From positions 204 through 17,176 of the forward strand of contig PLYB01000189.1 of assembly GCA_003151655.1 (NCBI GenBank): a stretch of 16,973 nt of DNA, in the 5' to 3' direction. The first letter of the stretch is position 1; the number at the start of each line of letters is the position of its first letter. Below, piece by piece: positions 1 through 8,200 of this stretch. The DNA comes from Gallionellaceae bacterium. GTDB lineage: Bacteria; Pseudomonadota; Gammaproteobacteria; Burkholderiales; Gallionellaceae. The position numbers and the translations under genes were made by a program. The notes below the pieces were generated by a model. It had not been told where the DNA came from. It saw only the letters and a program-made list of their open reading frames with translations, and made no database searches.

Positions 1-1
1 G

Positions 2-1528
2 AGCACCTTCTGGTTCACCGCTCGTCTAGGCAAGAGTCTGGGGCAACAGCGCAAGCTGGCGCTGGCAAGCGAGTTGCAGGACAAGCGCGTACTCGTAGTG
101 GACGACAACGAAAACGCACGCCTTGTGTTGGGTGAGTTACTCGGTGGCATGAGTTTCAAAGTCGATAAAGTTGAATCCGGCTTGGCGGCGATAGCTGCGG
201 CGGATCATGCCGAAGCACAGGGAACACCCTACGAAATCATTTTCCTCGACTGGCAAATGCCGGGAATGGATGGTATCGAAACCTCCAGACGACTGAAGGA
301 GCGCCCTAACGGTCGTATACCGCACATGATCATGGTGACCGCTTATGGCCGCGAGGAAATTATCAAAGAAGCTGAGGATGCCGGTATTTCGGACGTATTG
401 ATCAAGCCGGTTACCGCCTCGGTATTATTTGATGGTGTGGTGCGTATTCTGGGGGGCATCGCCGATAGCGCGCGTGTTTCCGATACCCACACCGATACCT
501 TCGAGCGACTCTCCACTATCAAGGGTGCCCGTGTGCTGCTGGTGGAAGACAACGATCTCAATCAGGAAGTTGGAATTGAATTGCTACACGATGCCGGTTT
601 CATCGTCGATCTGGCCGAAAACGGGCTAATCGCTCTGGACAAAATCAGAGCGGTTAATTACGACCTCGTGCTGATGGACATGCAGATGCCGGTGATGGAC
701 GGCGTGACGGCGACGGAAGAAATTCGCAAGGAGGCGCGCTTCAAAGATCTGCCAGTGGTAGCCATGACCGCGAATTCCATGCAAAGTGACCGTGATCGCT
801 GCATGGCTGCGGGCATGAACGATCATGTGAGCAAACCGATCGAGCCTGAAGATTTATGGAAAGCGTTGCTCAAATGGATCAAGCCCGGCCACATGCCAGC
901 GACAACGGATCAAGCAACGATTAATCCGCCAGATATTACTCTTCCTTCCGAAATAGAGGGGCTGGATATAAGCGACGGCCTGCGCCGTGTGCTCGGAAAA
1001 AAACCCCTCTATCTTTCCATGCTACGCAAGTTCGTCGCAGGGCAAAAACTGGTCACCGCAAAAATCTTCCAGGAGCTTGAGAACAACAACCGGGACGGTG
1101 CGATGCGGCTTGCGCATACCCTTAAAGGTGTTTCCGGGAACATTGGTGCTACCAGTTTGCAACATCTGGCAGAGAATCTAGAATTGGCGATCAATGAACA
1201 AAGCTCACGAGAAAAAATTGATGGCCTACTCGACTTGCTGATAGAGCCACTGGAAAAACTCATCACCCAATTGGAGCAGAAACTGCCGGATGAGCCAAGC
1301 AACTTTCCAGACCCGACTCATCAGGAAAATCTTGCAACTGTGCTGGCTCAGTTGCAAGCTTTGTTGGCTGACGACGACTCGGCGGCGACTGATGTATGGG
1401 AGAGAAATGCACAGTTGTTTAACGCGGCATTCCCGGAACACTTCCACAAAATAGATAGTGCCATTCGCTCATTTGACTTTGAAGCCACGCTCGAAGCACT
1501 TAAAGATGCCACCGCGACATCTGCCTAA
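2..1528 (+). CDS. Hybrid sensor histidine kinase, C-terminal part (ATPase tail, two receivers, HPt)
   Basis: The reading frame is open to the window edge, so the gene starts upstream; 508 residues are visible. The first residues read STFWFTARLG, the usual end of a histidine-kinase HATPase domain. A first receiver follows, with phospho-acceptor Asp at codon 248-250 (motif FLDWQMPGMDG) and the Lys of a KP motif. A second receiver has its Asp at 677-679 (LMDMQMPVMDG). An HPt domain has its phospho-His at 1115-1117 (LAHTLKGVSGN). A helical tail then ends in a FDFEATLEAL segment. This is the layout of BarA/ArcB-like tripartite kinases, which pass phosphate His-Asp-His-Asp. The sensor and the kinase H-box are off-window. 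It heads the visible operon; the next gene begins 12 nt after its stop. The TTG at 74 is not the true start. Very confident of the class; the signal is unknown. Confidence 0.93.
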   Translation, partial: STFWFTARLGKSLGQQRKLALASELQDKRVLVVDDNENARLVLGELLGGMSFKVDKVESGLAAIAAADHAEAQGTPYEIIFLDWQMPGMDGIETSRRLKERPNGRIPHMIMVTAYGREEIIKEAEDAGISDVLIKPVTASVLFDGVVRILGGIADSARVSDTHTDTFERLSTIKGARVLLVEDNDLNQEVGIELLHDAGFIVDLAENGLIALDKIRAVNYDLVLMDMQMPVMDGVTATEEIRKEARFKDLPVVAMTANSMQSDRDRCMAAGMNDHVSKPIEPEDLWKALLKWIKPGHMPATTDQATINPPDITLPSEIEGLDISDGLRRVLGKKPLYLSMLRKFVAGQKLVTAKIFQELENNNRDGAMRLAHTLKGVSGNIGATSLQHLAENLELAINEQSSREKIDGLLDLLIEPLEKLITQLEQKLPDEPSNFPDPTHQENLATVLAQLQALLADDDSAATDVWERNAQLFNAAFPEHFHKIDSAIRSFDFEATLEALKDATATSA

Positions 1529-1530
1529 CT

Positions 1531-1536
1531 AGGAGG
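1531..1536 (+). promoter_or_regulatory. Strong Shine-Dalgarno before the HD-GYP gene
   Basis: AGGAGG lies 4 nt before the ATG at 1541. It fixes that start and implies efficient translation within the operon, in contrast to the weak or absent sites before the genes at 2708 and 5926. Confidence 0.8.
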
Positions 1537-1540
1537 CTCC

Positions 1541-2692
1541 ATGACCGAATTCGATTTCACCGACAAGCCTACGATATTGGTGGTTGACGACACATCAGAC
1601 AACCTGATTCTGATGAGTAACCTGCTCAAAAGTGATTACAAGGTAAAAATCGCCAACAGCGGAGAGAAGGCACTCAGGATCGCCACCTCAGACTCGCCTC
1701 CCGATCTGATTCTGCTCGACATCATGATGCCGGACATGGATGGCTACGAGGTGTGCCTGCGACTCAAACGCGGGCCAAAAACAATGAATATTCCGGTGAT
1801 TTTTCTCACCGCCAAAAGTGAAATGGAGGATGAGAAAAAAGGACTGGAACTCGGTGCGGTCGATTACATCACCAAGCCGATCAGCCCGCCCATCGTTCTG
1901 GCGCGCGTAAAAAATCATCTCGCGCTCAGAGTCATGGATCAATTTCTGCGCGACAAAAACGATTTTCTGGAACTCGAAGTGGCCAAACGAACGAAGGAGG
2001 TCATTGCGCTCCAAGACGTGACTATTCTTGTCATGGCCTCGCTGGCAGAGACGCGCGATTCCGAGACGGGGAATCACATTCGCCGCACGCAGTTCTACGT
2101 TAAGGCATTGGCAGAGAAGCTGCGCGATCATCCCCGCTTCGCCTGGTTTCTAACGGATGCGAACATCAACATGCTATTCAAGTCTGCCCCTCTACACGAT
2201 ATCGGCAAAGTGGGCATCCCGGATCGTATTCTGCTAAAGCCGGGACGTTTTGAAGCGGGCGAATTTGAAATTATGAAGACACATACCACGCTGGGACGGG
2301 ATGCCATCGCACATGCCGAGAGTGCGCTCGGCATTGATGTCGATTTTCTGATTTTTGCCAAAACTATTGCGCTCTCGCATCAGGAAAAGTGGGATGGTAG
2401 CGGCTACCCGCAGAGCCTGTCCGGAGATGACATTCCAATTGCCGCACGCCTGATGGCAGTAGCCGATGTTTATGACGCGTTAATCAGCCGCCGCGTCTAC
2501 AAGAACAGCATGCCGCATGAGGATGCAGTAAAAATCATGATCGATGGTCGGGGTTCCCATTTTGATCCCGACATGCTCGATGCTTTTCTCGAGATACAGG
2601 AAGAGTTCCGCAGCATTGCCCGGCGCTTTATCGATTCCGACGCGGAGATGAAACTGAAGGAAGACTGTCTCACGCAAGCCGCCAGCATATAA
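1541..2692 (+). CDS. Response regulator with HD-GYP domain, predicted cyclic di-GMP phosphodiesterase
   Basis: 383 residues. A receiver domain spans residues 11-129 with acidic pair DD, phospho-Asp60 (LLDIMMPDMDG) and Lys of TKP. A linker helix leads into an HD-GYP domain (about 155-365). The metal-binding His219-Asp220 pair sits in LHDIGKVGIPD and the signature GYP is at 288-290. The usual HHE of this motif reads HQE here, a variant I recall from other receiver-linked HD-GYP proteins. Known members hydrolyse cyclic di-GMP to pGpG or GMP, lowering the messenger that promotes biofilm over motility. Phosphorylation by kinases in the same operon would be expected to control this output. It is the only enzymatic output domain in the operon. 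Its receiver is about 83% identical to the first receiver of the gene at 4294. Confidence 0.92.
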   Translation: MTEFDFTDKPTILVVDDTSDNLILMSNLLKSDYKVKIANSGEKALRIATSDSPPDLILLDIMMPDMDGYEVCLRLKRGPKTMNIPVIFLTAKSEMEDEKKGLELGAVDYITKPISPPIVLARVKNHLALRVMDQFLRDKNDFLELEVAKRTKEVIALQDVTILVMASLAETRDSETGNHIRRTQFYVKALAEKLRDHPRFAWFLTDANINMLFKSAPLHDIGKVGIPDRILLKPGRFEAGEFEIMKTHTTLGRDAIAHAESALGIDVDFLIFAKTIALSHQEKWDGSGYPQSLSGDDIPIAARLMAVADVYDALISRRVYKNSMPHEDAVKIMIDGRGSHFDPDMLDAFLEIQEEFRSIARRFIDSDAEMKLKEDCLTQAASI

Positions 2693-2707
2693 CACCTGAA
2701 AAATGCC

Positions 2708-4297
2708 ATGATGATATTCGACAAGAAAACTACATTCCTAGTCGTAGACGACTTCGAACCTATGCGTAAAGTGACTTCGGGGCAACTGCGCTCGATGGGC
2801 GCCAGCACGATCCTGACGGCTAGCGATGGCGAAGAGGCTTTGCGGATACTGAAAAATAGCCGGGTTGACATCGTGCTTTCGGACTGGAATATGCCCGTTA
2901 TGACCGGACTTGAATTGCTCAAGGCGGTGCGCGCCGATAAAAGTTTATCTCATCTGCCGTTCATCATGATCACCGCCGAAGCTGATCGTGAACACATCAC
3001 CGAGGCCATCGCCAACGGTGTCAGCGACCTGCTGGTCAAACCCTATACTTCGAATTGTCTTGCGACACGCGTTGAAAAAGCGCTGACCTTACCGCATCTG
3101 TCAAACTTGCCTGTTCGTGCGGCATCTTCATTAACACCAAAAGCAACCACAGCCCTCCATGATCCGGCAGTCAGCAGCACAAATGAGATGGTACAGCCAA
3201 CCATTCTGGTAGTCGACGATGTTCCGGACAATTTACTGCTGCTTTCGCATCTGTTCAAAGACGAATACCGTGTGCGTATTTCGCATACCGGCGAGAAAGC
3301 GCTGGCAATATGCCAGTCGAACGATCCGCCTGATCTGGTGCTACTCGACATCATGATGCCTGGCATGGATGGCTTTGAAGTAGCCAGACTCATGCGCGAA
3401 CATCCGACATCGGAAACAATTCCGGTGATCTTCGTCACGGCGATGACTGACGAGGAAGCGCGCCTCAAAGGCTTGGAGCTGGGAGCCATCGATTTCGTAA
3501 CCAAACCCATCGTTCCCGCTGTACTCAAGCTGCGCGTACACAATTTTATGCGCTATGTCGAACTGCACAAACAATTACAAGCACATTACGATGACATGAT
3601 GGAATTGGCGCGCTTGCGCGAAAATGTCGAACTCATTACCCGCCACGACATTAAAGGAACGCTGGCCGGTGTAATCGGTCTGGTGCAAGGGTTGGCTGAC
3701 GACAACTCGATAAGCCGTAAACACGTCGGGCAATTACGCATGGCAGAGGAAAGCGCCTTGCAGGTACTCGACATGATCAACCTGTCCTCCGCGTTATTAA
3801 TGATCGAGACCGGGCACTTCAAGCTTAATGCCCAGTTGGTCAACGTCAGGGACATCCTGCACCGCATCGTCGAGATTTCGCGCGCAAGCTTCGCTGCACA
3901 ACATCTTATTATCTCCATCGATACCGATACGCCACTCGGCGACAAAGAGCCGAATGCATCGGGTGATGCCATGCTCTGTTATTCCCTGTTTCAAAATCTG
4001 ATCAAGAATGCCTGCGAGGCTGCCCCGGATAAAAGCAGGGTATCCGTAGATCTGTTTGACGAAAATCCGCTACGCATCACGATCAAAAATAAGGGCGCAG
4101 TTCCTGCTGAAATTCGCGAGCGGTTCTTCGACAAATTTGTTACTCACGGTAAACGACGAGGGACGGGTCTCGGCACTTATTCGGCAAAACTGCTAACCGA
4201 GGCGCAAAACGGTTCGATTTCTATGGACACTTCCGATCAAGAGGACAAGACCATTATTAGCGTGACCTTGCCGCGCCTCCTGGAAAGCCCGCTATGA
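2708..4297 (+). CDS. Soluble hybrid: receiver-receiver-histidine kinase
   Basis: 529 residues with no signal peptide, membrane helix or PAS domain evident. Receiver 1 (about 8-125) is CheY-like with Asp59 (LSDWNMPVMTG). Receiver 2 (about 164-285) has Asp214 (LLDIMMPGMDG). A dimerisation/phospho-acceptor helix has His313 in RHDIKGTL, followed by a HATPase domain with N-box NLIKNACEAA and a glycine-rich GTGLGTYSAK lid. The usual DxG of the G1 box reads NKG, as in a subgroup of kinases with the pattern NxGxVP. With receivers as the only input modules, the protein probably integrates phosphate from partner kinases rather than sensing directly. The start ATG at 2708 has no good Shine-Dalgarno, so coupling to the gene 15 nt upstream is likely. 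The stop overlaps the next start. Confidence 0.9.
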   Translation: MMIFDKKTTFLVVDDFEPMRKVTSGQLRSMGASTILTASDGEEALRILKNSRVDIVLSDWNMPVMTGLELLKAVRADKSLSHLPFIMITAEADREHITEAIANGVSDLLVKPYTSNCLATRVEKALTLPHLSNLPVRAASSLTPKATTALHDPAVSSTNEMVQPTILVVDDVPDNLLLLSHLFKDEYRVRISHTGEKALAICQSNDPPDLVLLDIMMPGMDGFEVARLMREHPTSETIPVIFVTAMTDEEARLKGLELGAIDFVTKPIVPAVLKLRVHNFMRYVELHKQLQAHYDDMMELARLRENVELITRHDIKGTLAGVIGLVQGLADDNSISRKHVGQLRMAEESALQVLDMINLSSALLMIETGHFKLNAQLVNVRDILHRIVEISRASFAAQHLIISIDTDTPLGDKEPNASGDAMLCYSLFQNLIKNACEAAPDKSRVSVDLFDENPLRITIKNKGAVPAEIRERFFDKFVTHGKRRGTGLGTYSAKLLTEAQNGSISMDTSDQEDKTIISVTLPRLLESPL

Positions 4298-5910
4298 AAC
4301 CTGAAGCGGCTATGCTTACTCGTCCGGCTTCTCCCGCTATCGCGAGATCAACGATACTGGTCGTTGACGATACACCGGACAATCTGACTTTGATGAGCAC
4401 TCTGCTCAAGGATTTCTATCAGGTAAAAATTGCCAATGGTGGCGAGAGGGCACTGAAGATTGCCGCATCCGATGCACCTCCCGACCTGATCCTGCTCGAC
4501 ATCATGATGCCCGCTATGGACGGATACGAGGTATGCCGGCAACTCAAGCTTAATCCCGACACAATGAATATTCCGGTGATCTTTCTCACGGCTAAGGCCG
4601 AAGTTGAGGACGAAAGAAAAGGCTTGGAGCTCGGCGCTGTCGATTACATCACCAAGCCGATCAGCCCGCCTATTGTTCTGGCGCGCGTGAAAAATCATCT
4701 GGCATTACAAAAAACAAACAATGCGTTAACAATTGCGATCTCGGTAGCCGAAAAAGCCAATCTTGCCAAATCGGATTTTCTATCCAGCATGAGCCATGAA
4801 TTGCGCAGCCCGCTCAATGCTATCCTCGGCTTTGCGCAATTAATGGAGACTGATGCCACTCTTCTTACACCGGCTCAGCAAGAATGCATCAAACACATTC
4901 TTCATGCCGGCTGGCATCTGCTGAAATTAATCAATGAAATACTTGATCTGGCCAAGATCGAAAACCGACAAGTTTCGCTCACGGAAGAATCTGTGCCACT
5001 GGCCGAAGTCATGCTCGAGTGCCACTCCATAATTTCCCAACAAGCAACGCAGCGCGATATCACACTGATCTTCCCCGTATTCAGTACGCCACTGTTTGTA
5101 CGTTCTGATCGAACCAGACTGAAGCAGATTCTCATCAACCTGTTAAGCAATGCGATCAAATACAACATAAAGCAAGGAACGGTGGAAGTGAAATGTAGCG
5201 TGAGCTCACCGGAGCGTATACGCGTGAGCGTTAGCGACACAGGCACAGGACTGACTCCCGAGCAGATAACGCAACTTTTCCAGCCGTTTAATCGCCTCGG
5301 GCAAGAAGCCTTGACCGAGGAAGGAACAGGCATCGGTCTCGTGGTAACCAAACGCTTGGTCGAGCTGATGGGAGGTGCAATTGGGGTAGAAAGTAACGCA
5401 GAAAAGGGAAGCACATTCTGGTTCGAATTAAACTCGGTCGCAATGCCGAGTCTTGCTATCGCACAAGATGACGATGCAGAGTTGTCCAAATCCCCAGAGC
5501 CTCACACAACGCAGCCACGCACCGTGCTCTATGTGGAAGATGATCCGACAAATATGCAACTGGTCGAGCAAATCATTGCACGCCATCCAGATATTAGCCT
5601 GCTGACTGCGGTGAATGGGAAGAAAGGTATTGAAATTGCCCGAAGCCTCCGTCCTGATGCGATCCTGTTGGACATCAATCTACCGGACATCAACGGTATC
5701 GAAGTAATAAAAACTCTGCAAGCAGAATCCTCGACCGCACAAATTCCCGTCATTGCCGTCAGTGCCAATGCCATGCCGCGTGATATCGAAAAATGCCTAA
5801 AGGCTGGCTTCTTTAGATATATAACCAAACCCATCAAGATTAATGAATTCATGGATGCCTTAAATGCCGCCCTCAAACATTCAGGCAGAAAACCCGATGC
5901 CAGCCATTAG
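4294..5910 (+). CDS. Soluble hybrid histidine kinase: receiver-HisKA-HATPase-receiver
   Basis: 538 residues. After a short polar N-terminus, receiver 1 spans about 20-138 (Asp69). Next come a HisKA helix with His168 (SMSHELRSPLNA), an HATPase domain (about 275-390; N-box LINLLSNAIKY, DTGTG, then GTGIGLVVTKRL), and a C-terminal receiver (about 410-530) with Asp460 (LLDINLPDINGIEV). The C-terminal receiver has Ser instead of Thr in the switch position (AVSAN), an allowed variant. No membrane segment is seen. The ATG shares bases with the previous stop (ATGA), indicating translational coupling, with a GGAAAG a few bases upstream as a possible ribosome site. It probably acts as a cytoplasmic relay node; the N-terminal receiver may gate kinase activity. 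Confidence 0.92.
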   Translation: MKPEAAMLTRPASPAIARSTILVVDDTPDNLTLMSTLLKDFYQVKIANGGERALKIAASDAPPDLILLDIMMPAMDGYEVCRQLKLNPDTMNIPVIFLTAKAEVEDERKGLELGAVDYITKPISPPIVLARVKNHLALQKTNNALTIAISVAEKANLAKSDFLSSMSHELRSPLNAILGFAQLMETDATLLTPAQQECIKHILHAGWHLLKLINEILDLAKIENRQVSLTEESVPLAEVMLECHSIISQQATQRDITLIFPVFSTPLFVRSDRTRLKQILINLLSNAIKYNIKQGTVEVKCSVSSPERIRVSVSDTGTGLTPEQITQLFQPFNRLGQEALTEEGTGIGLVVTKRLVELMGGAIGVESNAEKGSTFWFELNSVAMPSLAIAQDDDAELSKSPEPHTTQPRTVLYVEDDPTNMQLVEQIIARHPDISLLTAVNGKKGIEIARSLRPDAILLDINLPDINGIEVIKTLQAESSTAQIPVIAVSANAMPRDIEKCLKAGFFRYITKPIKINEFMDALNAALKHSGRKPDASH

Positions 5911-5925
5911 CTGGCAACAACGCTC

Positions 5926-6876
5926 ATGGTAAGTTCATCTGACATACTTCACGGCAAAATCCTGATCGTTGACGATCTGGAGGCGAATGTCATTCTGATC
6001 GAACGGATGCTGCGAGGTGCCGGGTATACTTCTGTTTCAGCAACGATGAACCCGTACAAAGTTGGCGAACTTTATCTAACCAATCGCTACGATCTAATCC
6101 TGCTCGACATTCAGATGCCCGGCATGAATGGCTTCCAAGTGATGGAGCACCTGAAAAAGCTGGCAAGCGACGAGTATCCGCAGGTGCTCGTCATCACTGC
6201 CGACCCGGATCACAAACAACGAGCGCTGCAAGCCGGCGCAAAAGATTTTGTCAGCAAACCGTTTGAATTGATCGAGGTGCTGACGCGCGTGCATAACATG
6301 CTGGAAGTGCACTTGTTGCAGAAGGAAATAGCCGACCACAAAGACGATAATCCGGCGCTGTCGAATATTATTCAGCGAAATATTCGCAAGATTATCCAAG
6401 TTCGTTTGAAATCAGCCCGTGAGCAAAGCTTGCAAGACCGTATCGCCAACGGCATGACCTCATTTTCCGGCAGCATGTTGTTCTTCTATATCCATGTCGT
6501 GTGGTTTTTCCTGTGGTTCTTGCTCAATACCGGCCATCTCGGCATCACCCCTTTCGACCCGTATCCCTATGGATTTCTGACGGTAGTGGTGTCTCTTGAA
6601 GCGATTTTTCTGGCCACATTTGTACTTATCAGCCAAAATCTTTTGGCCAAGGAAGCCGAACGACTTACCGACTTGGGATTACAGACCGGGTTGCTGACCG
6701 AGCATGAACTGACCAGAGTGTTACAAATGCTGCGCGCTATTCAAAACAAGATTGGCATCAGCAACGATGAAATTAGCGACCTTGCGGATGCTGATCTGGA
6801 AATGGAAACCAAACTCGAAGATGTATTGTCAGAAATTGATCGCCTCCAACGGCGAGAACAGAGTATCCCGCGCTAA
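5926..6876 (+). CDS. Receiver domain fused to DUF1003 membrane domain
   Basis: 316 residues. A receiver (about 10-128) has acidic residues DD, phospho-Asp61 (LLDIQMPGMNG), Thr91 and the Lys of SKPF. A basic, amphipathic linker (about 130-178) leads to a region matching DUF1003: FSGSMLFFYIHVVWFFLWFL is a first membrane helix (about 183-201), then FDPYPYGFLTVVVSLEA and a second helix (about 216-236) ending in ISQN. The C-terminal 75 residues are acidic, probably coiled coil. DUF1003 proteins are widespread two-helix inner-membrane proteins of unknown function; a phosphorylation-controlled version is unusual in my knowledge. It closes the operon, 15 nt after the previous stop, without a clear Shine-Dalgarno. 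It may be the membrane-side effector of the relay. Domain calls are from pattern recognition. Confidence 0.85.
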   Translation: MVSSSDILHGKILIVDDLEANVILIERMLRGAGYTSVSATMNPYKVGELYLTNRYDLILLDIQMPGMNGFQVMEHLKKLASDEYPQVLVITADPDHKQRALQAGAKDFVSKPFELIEVLTRVHNMLEVHLLQKEIADHKDDNPALSNIIQRNIRKIIQVRLKSAREQSLQDRIANGMTSFSGSMLFFYIHVVWFFLWFLLNTGHLGITPFDPYPYGFLTVVVSLEAIFLATFVLISQNLLAKEAERLTDLGLQTGLLTEHELTRVLQMLRAIQNKIGISNDEISDLADADLEMETKLEDVLSEIDRLQRREQSIPR

Positions 6877-6987
6877 GGTAATAGTCGCTATTGTTCACAT
6901 AATTAGTTCGGTTATTACATAATGCTGTAATGTTTTATCTATAAATTGCCACCAAGACAGAGGCAGCATCACATTAACCAGAGAATT

Positions 6988-6993
6988 AGGGGA
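6988..6993 (+). promoter_or_regulatory. Shine-Dalgarno of the transaldolase gene
   Basis: AGGGGA ends 7 nt before the ATG at 7001 and supports that start. The 124-bp gap before it is AT-rich and has -10-like stretches (for example TATAAA near 6940), but I could not assign a convincing promoter pair. Confidence 0.65.
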
Positions 6994-7000
6994 TGACGAT

Positions 7001-7954
7001 ATGACGAATCTATTGGAACAATTGAAATTGATTACCGCCATCGTTGCCGATACCGGTGACATTGAAGCAATACGCAGCCATCTACCCGAAGATGCAACCA
7101 CCAATCCTTCGCTGTTGCTAAAAGCCGCCACCTTGCCTGAGTATGCGCCGCTGATAGCCGATTCCATCGCATGGGCTAAATCTCAAAGCAATAATCGCGA
7201 ACAGCAAGCCCACGATGCGATGGACAAGCTCGCGGTTGATGTCGGCTTGGAAGTCTTAAAAATCGTGCACGGACGCATCTCTACCGAAGTTGATGCCCGC
7301 CTATCCTTCAATACTTTGGCTACACTCGCCAAAGCACGCCAATTGATTCAACTTTACAATGAAGCGGGTATCCCTAACGAGCGCGTGCTAATCAAGATCG
7401 CCTCAACTTGGGAAGGCATTCGTGCGGGTGAGATTCTCGAACACGAAGGCATTCACTGTAACCTGACACTGATGTTCGGTTTTGCGCAGGCTCGCGCTTG
7501 CGCCGAAGCGGGTGTTACGCTCATCTCCCCTTTTGTCGGGCGAATTTTTGATTGGCAAAAAGCCAAGGAAGGCCGCACTGAAATCCCGACAGAAGAGGAT
7601 CAAGGCGTATTGTCCGTCCGTCGCATCTATCAATACTACAAAGAGCACGGCTACCCGACCACAGTAATGGGGGCATCCTTCCGCAACAGTGGCGAGATAC
7701 TGGCACTGGCTGGCTGTGACCGCCTGACCATCAGCCCTTCCCTGTTGCATGAATTGCAAGGCACTGAGGGGGTATTACAACGCCGCCTGAACTATACCGG
7801 CACCATCAAGTCGCGCCCTGCCTCCATGACAGAAGCCGAATTCCGCTGGGAAATGAATCAGGATGCGATGGCGACTGAAAAACTCGCCGAAGGAATTCGC
7901 GGCTTTACCGTTGATCAAATCAAGCTGGAAAAGACATTCGCGGAAAAGTTGTAG
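7001..7954 (+). CDS. tal: Transaldolase (TalB type)
   Basis: 317 residues, the usual length of the classical TalB group. The enzyme moves a dihydroxyacetone unit from sedoheptulose 7-phosphate to glyceraldehyde 3-phosphate in the cytoplasmic non-oxidative pentose phosphate pathway. The Schiff-base lysine is Lys132 in RVLIKIASTWEGI, the same position as in E. coli TalB. Other signatures are DATTNPSLLLKA near the N-terminus, VDARLSFNT, CNLTLMFGFAQA and SPFVGRIFDW. Start chosen by the AGGGGA ribosome site and the match to family length. It stands alone, 124 bp after the signalling operon and with repeat-rich DNA behind it, so it is probably a separate transcription unit. Only the choice between symbols tal and talB is open. 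Confidence 0.96.
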   Translation: MTNLLEQLKLITAIVADTGDIEAIRSHLPEDATTNPSLLLKAATLPEYAPLIADSIAWAKSQSNNREQQAHDAMDKLAVDVGLEVLKIVHGRISTEVDARLSFNTLATLAKARQLIQLYNEAGIPNERVLIKIASTWEGIRAGEILEHEGIHCNLTLMFGFAQARACAEAGVTLISPFVGRIFDWQKAKEGRTEIPTEEDQGVLSVRRIYQYYKEHGYPTTVMGASFRNSGEILALAGCDRLTISPSLLHELQGTEGVLQRRLNYTGTIKSRPASMTEAEFRWEMNQDAMATEKLAEGIRGFTVDQIKLEKTFAEKL

Positions 7955-8200
7955 CCGCTCAAAAGGGATGACGTAGTCGCGCCTATGTCCGGGTTGCGGG
8001 CTAGCGTCATTCCCCGATGATCTTTACTAATACGCGCTTCCTTCGTCCGCCGTCGAACTCGCCATAAAAGCGCGGCGAGTAGGCGCGTTAAACCAAAGTT
8101 CTTTCCGATAGCTTTTCATATTTGACTGATTATCTCCATACGCATCGAACATGCTCACGCGAGCATTTTCTCATGAAAAGGTGAGGCGAGAGGCCGGTCT
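7955..8200. other. Non-coding stretch with several short inverted repeats
   Basis: No credible gene. Three structures are visible. GGGATGACG (7965-7973) is matched by CGTCATTCCC (8005-8014), with one extra base. ACGCGC (8032-8037) pairs with GCGCGT (8083-8088) around an inner perfect pair ACTCGCC (8057-8063) and GGCGAGT (8074-8080). ATGCTC-ACGC-GAGCAT (8151-8166) is followed by TTTTC. They resemble decayed intergenic palindromic repeats. One of them may end transcription of the transaldolase gene, but none has a full T-run. Confidence 0.5.
8151..8170 (+). terminator. Weak candidate terminator downstream of tal
   Basis: A perfect 6-bp stem with an ACGC loop is followed by a short T-run (TTTT, interrupted by C). 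It is the best + strand terminator-like structure after the transaldolase stop, but it lies about 200 nt away and the stem is only half GC, so the call is tentative. Confidence 0.25.

Noticed and set aside
74..76. TTG as start of the first gene
   Set aside because: The frame is open to the window edge and encodes a histidine-kinase ATPase end (STFWFTA) before it, so the gene begins upstream of the window.
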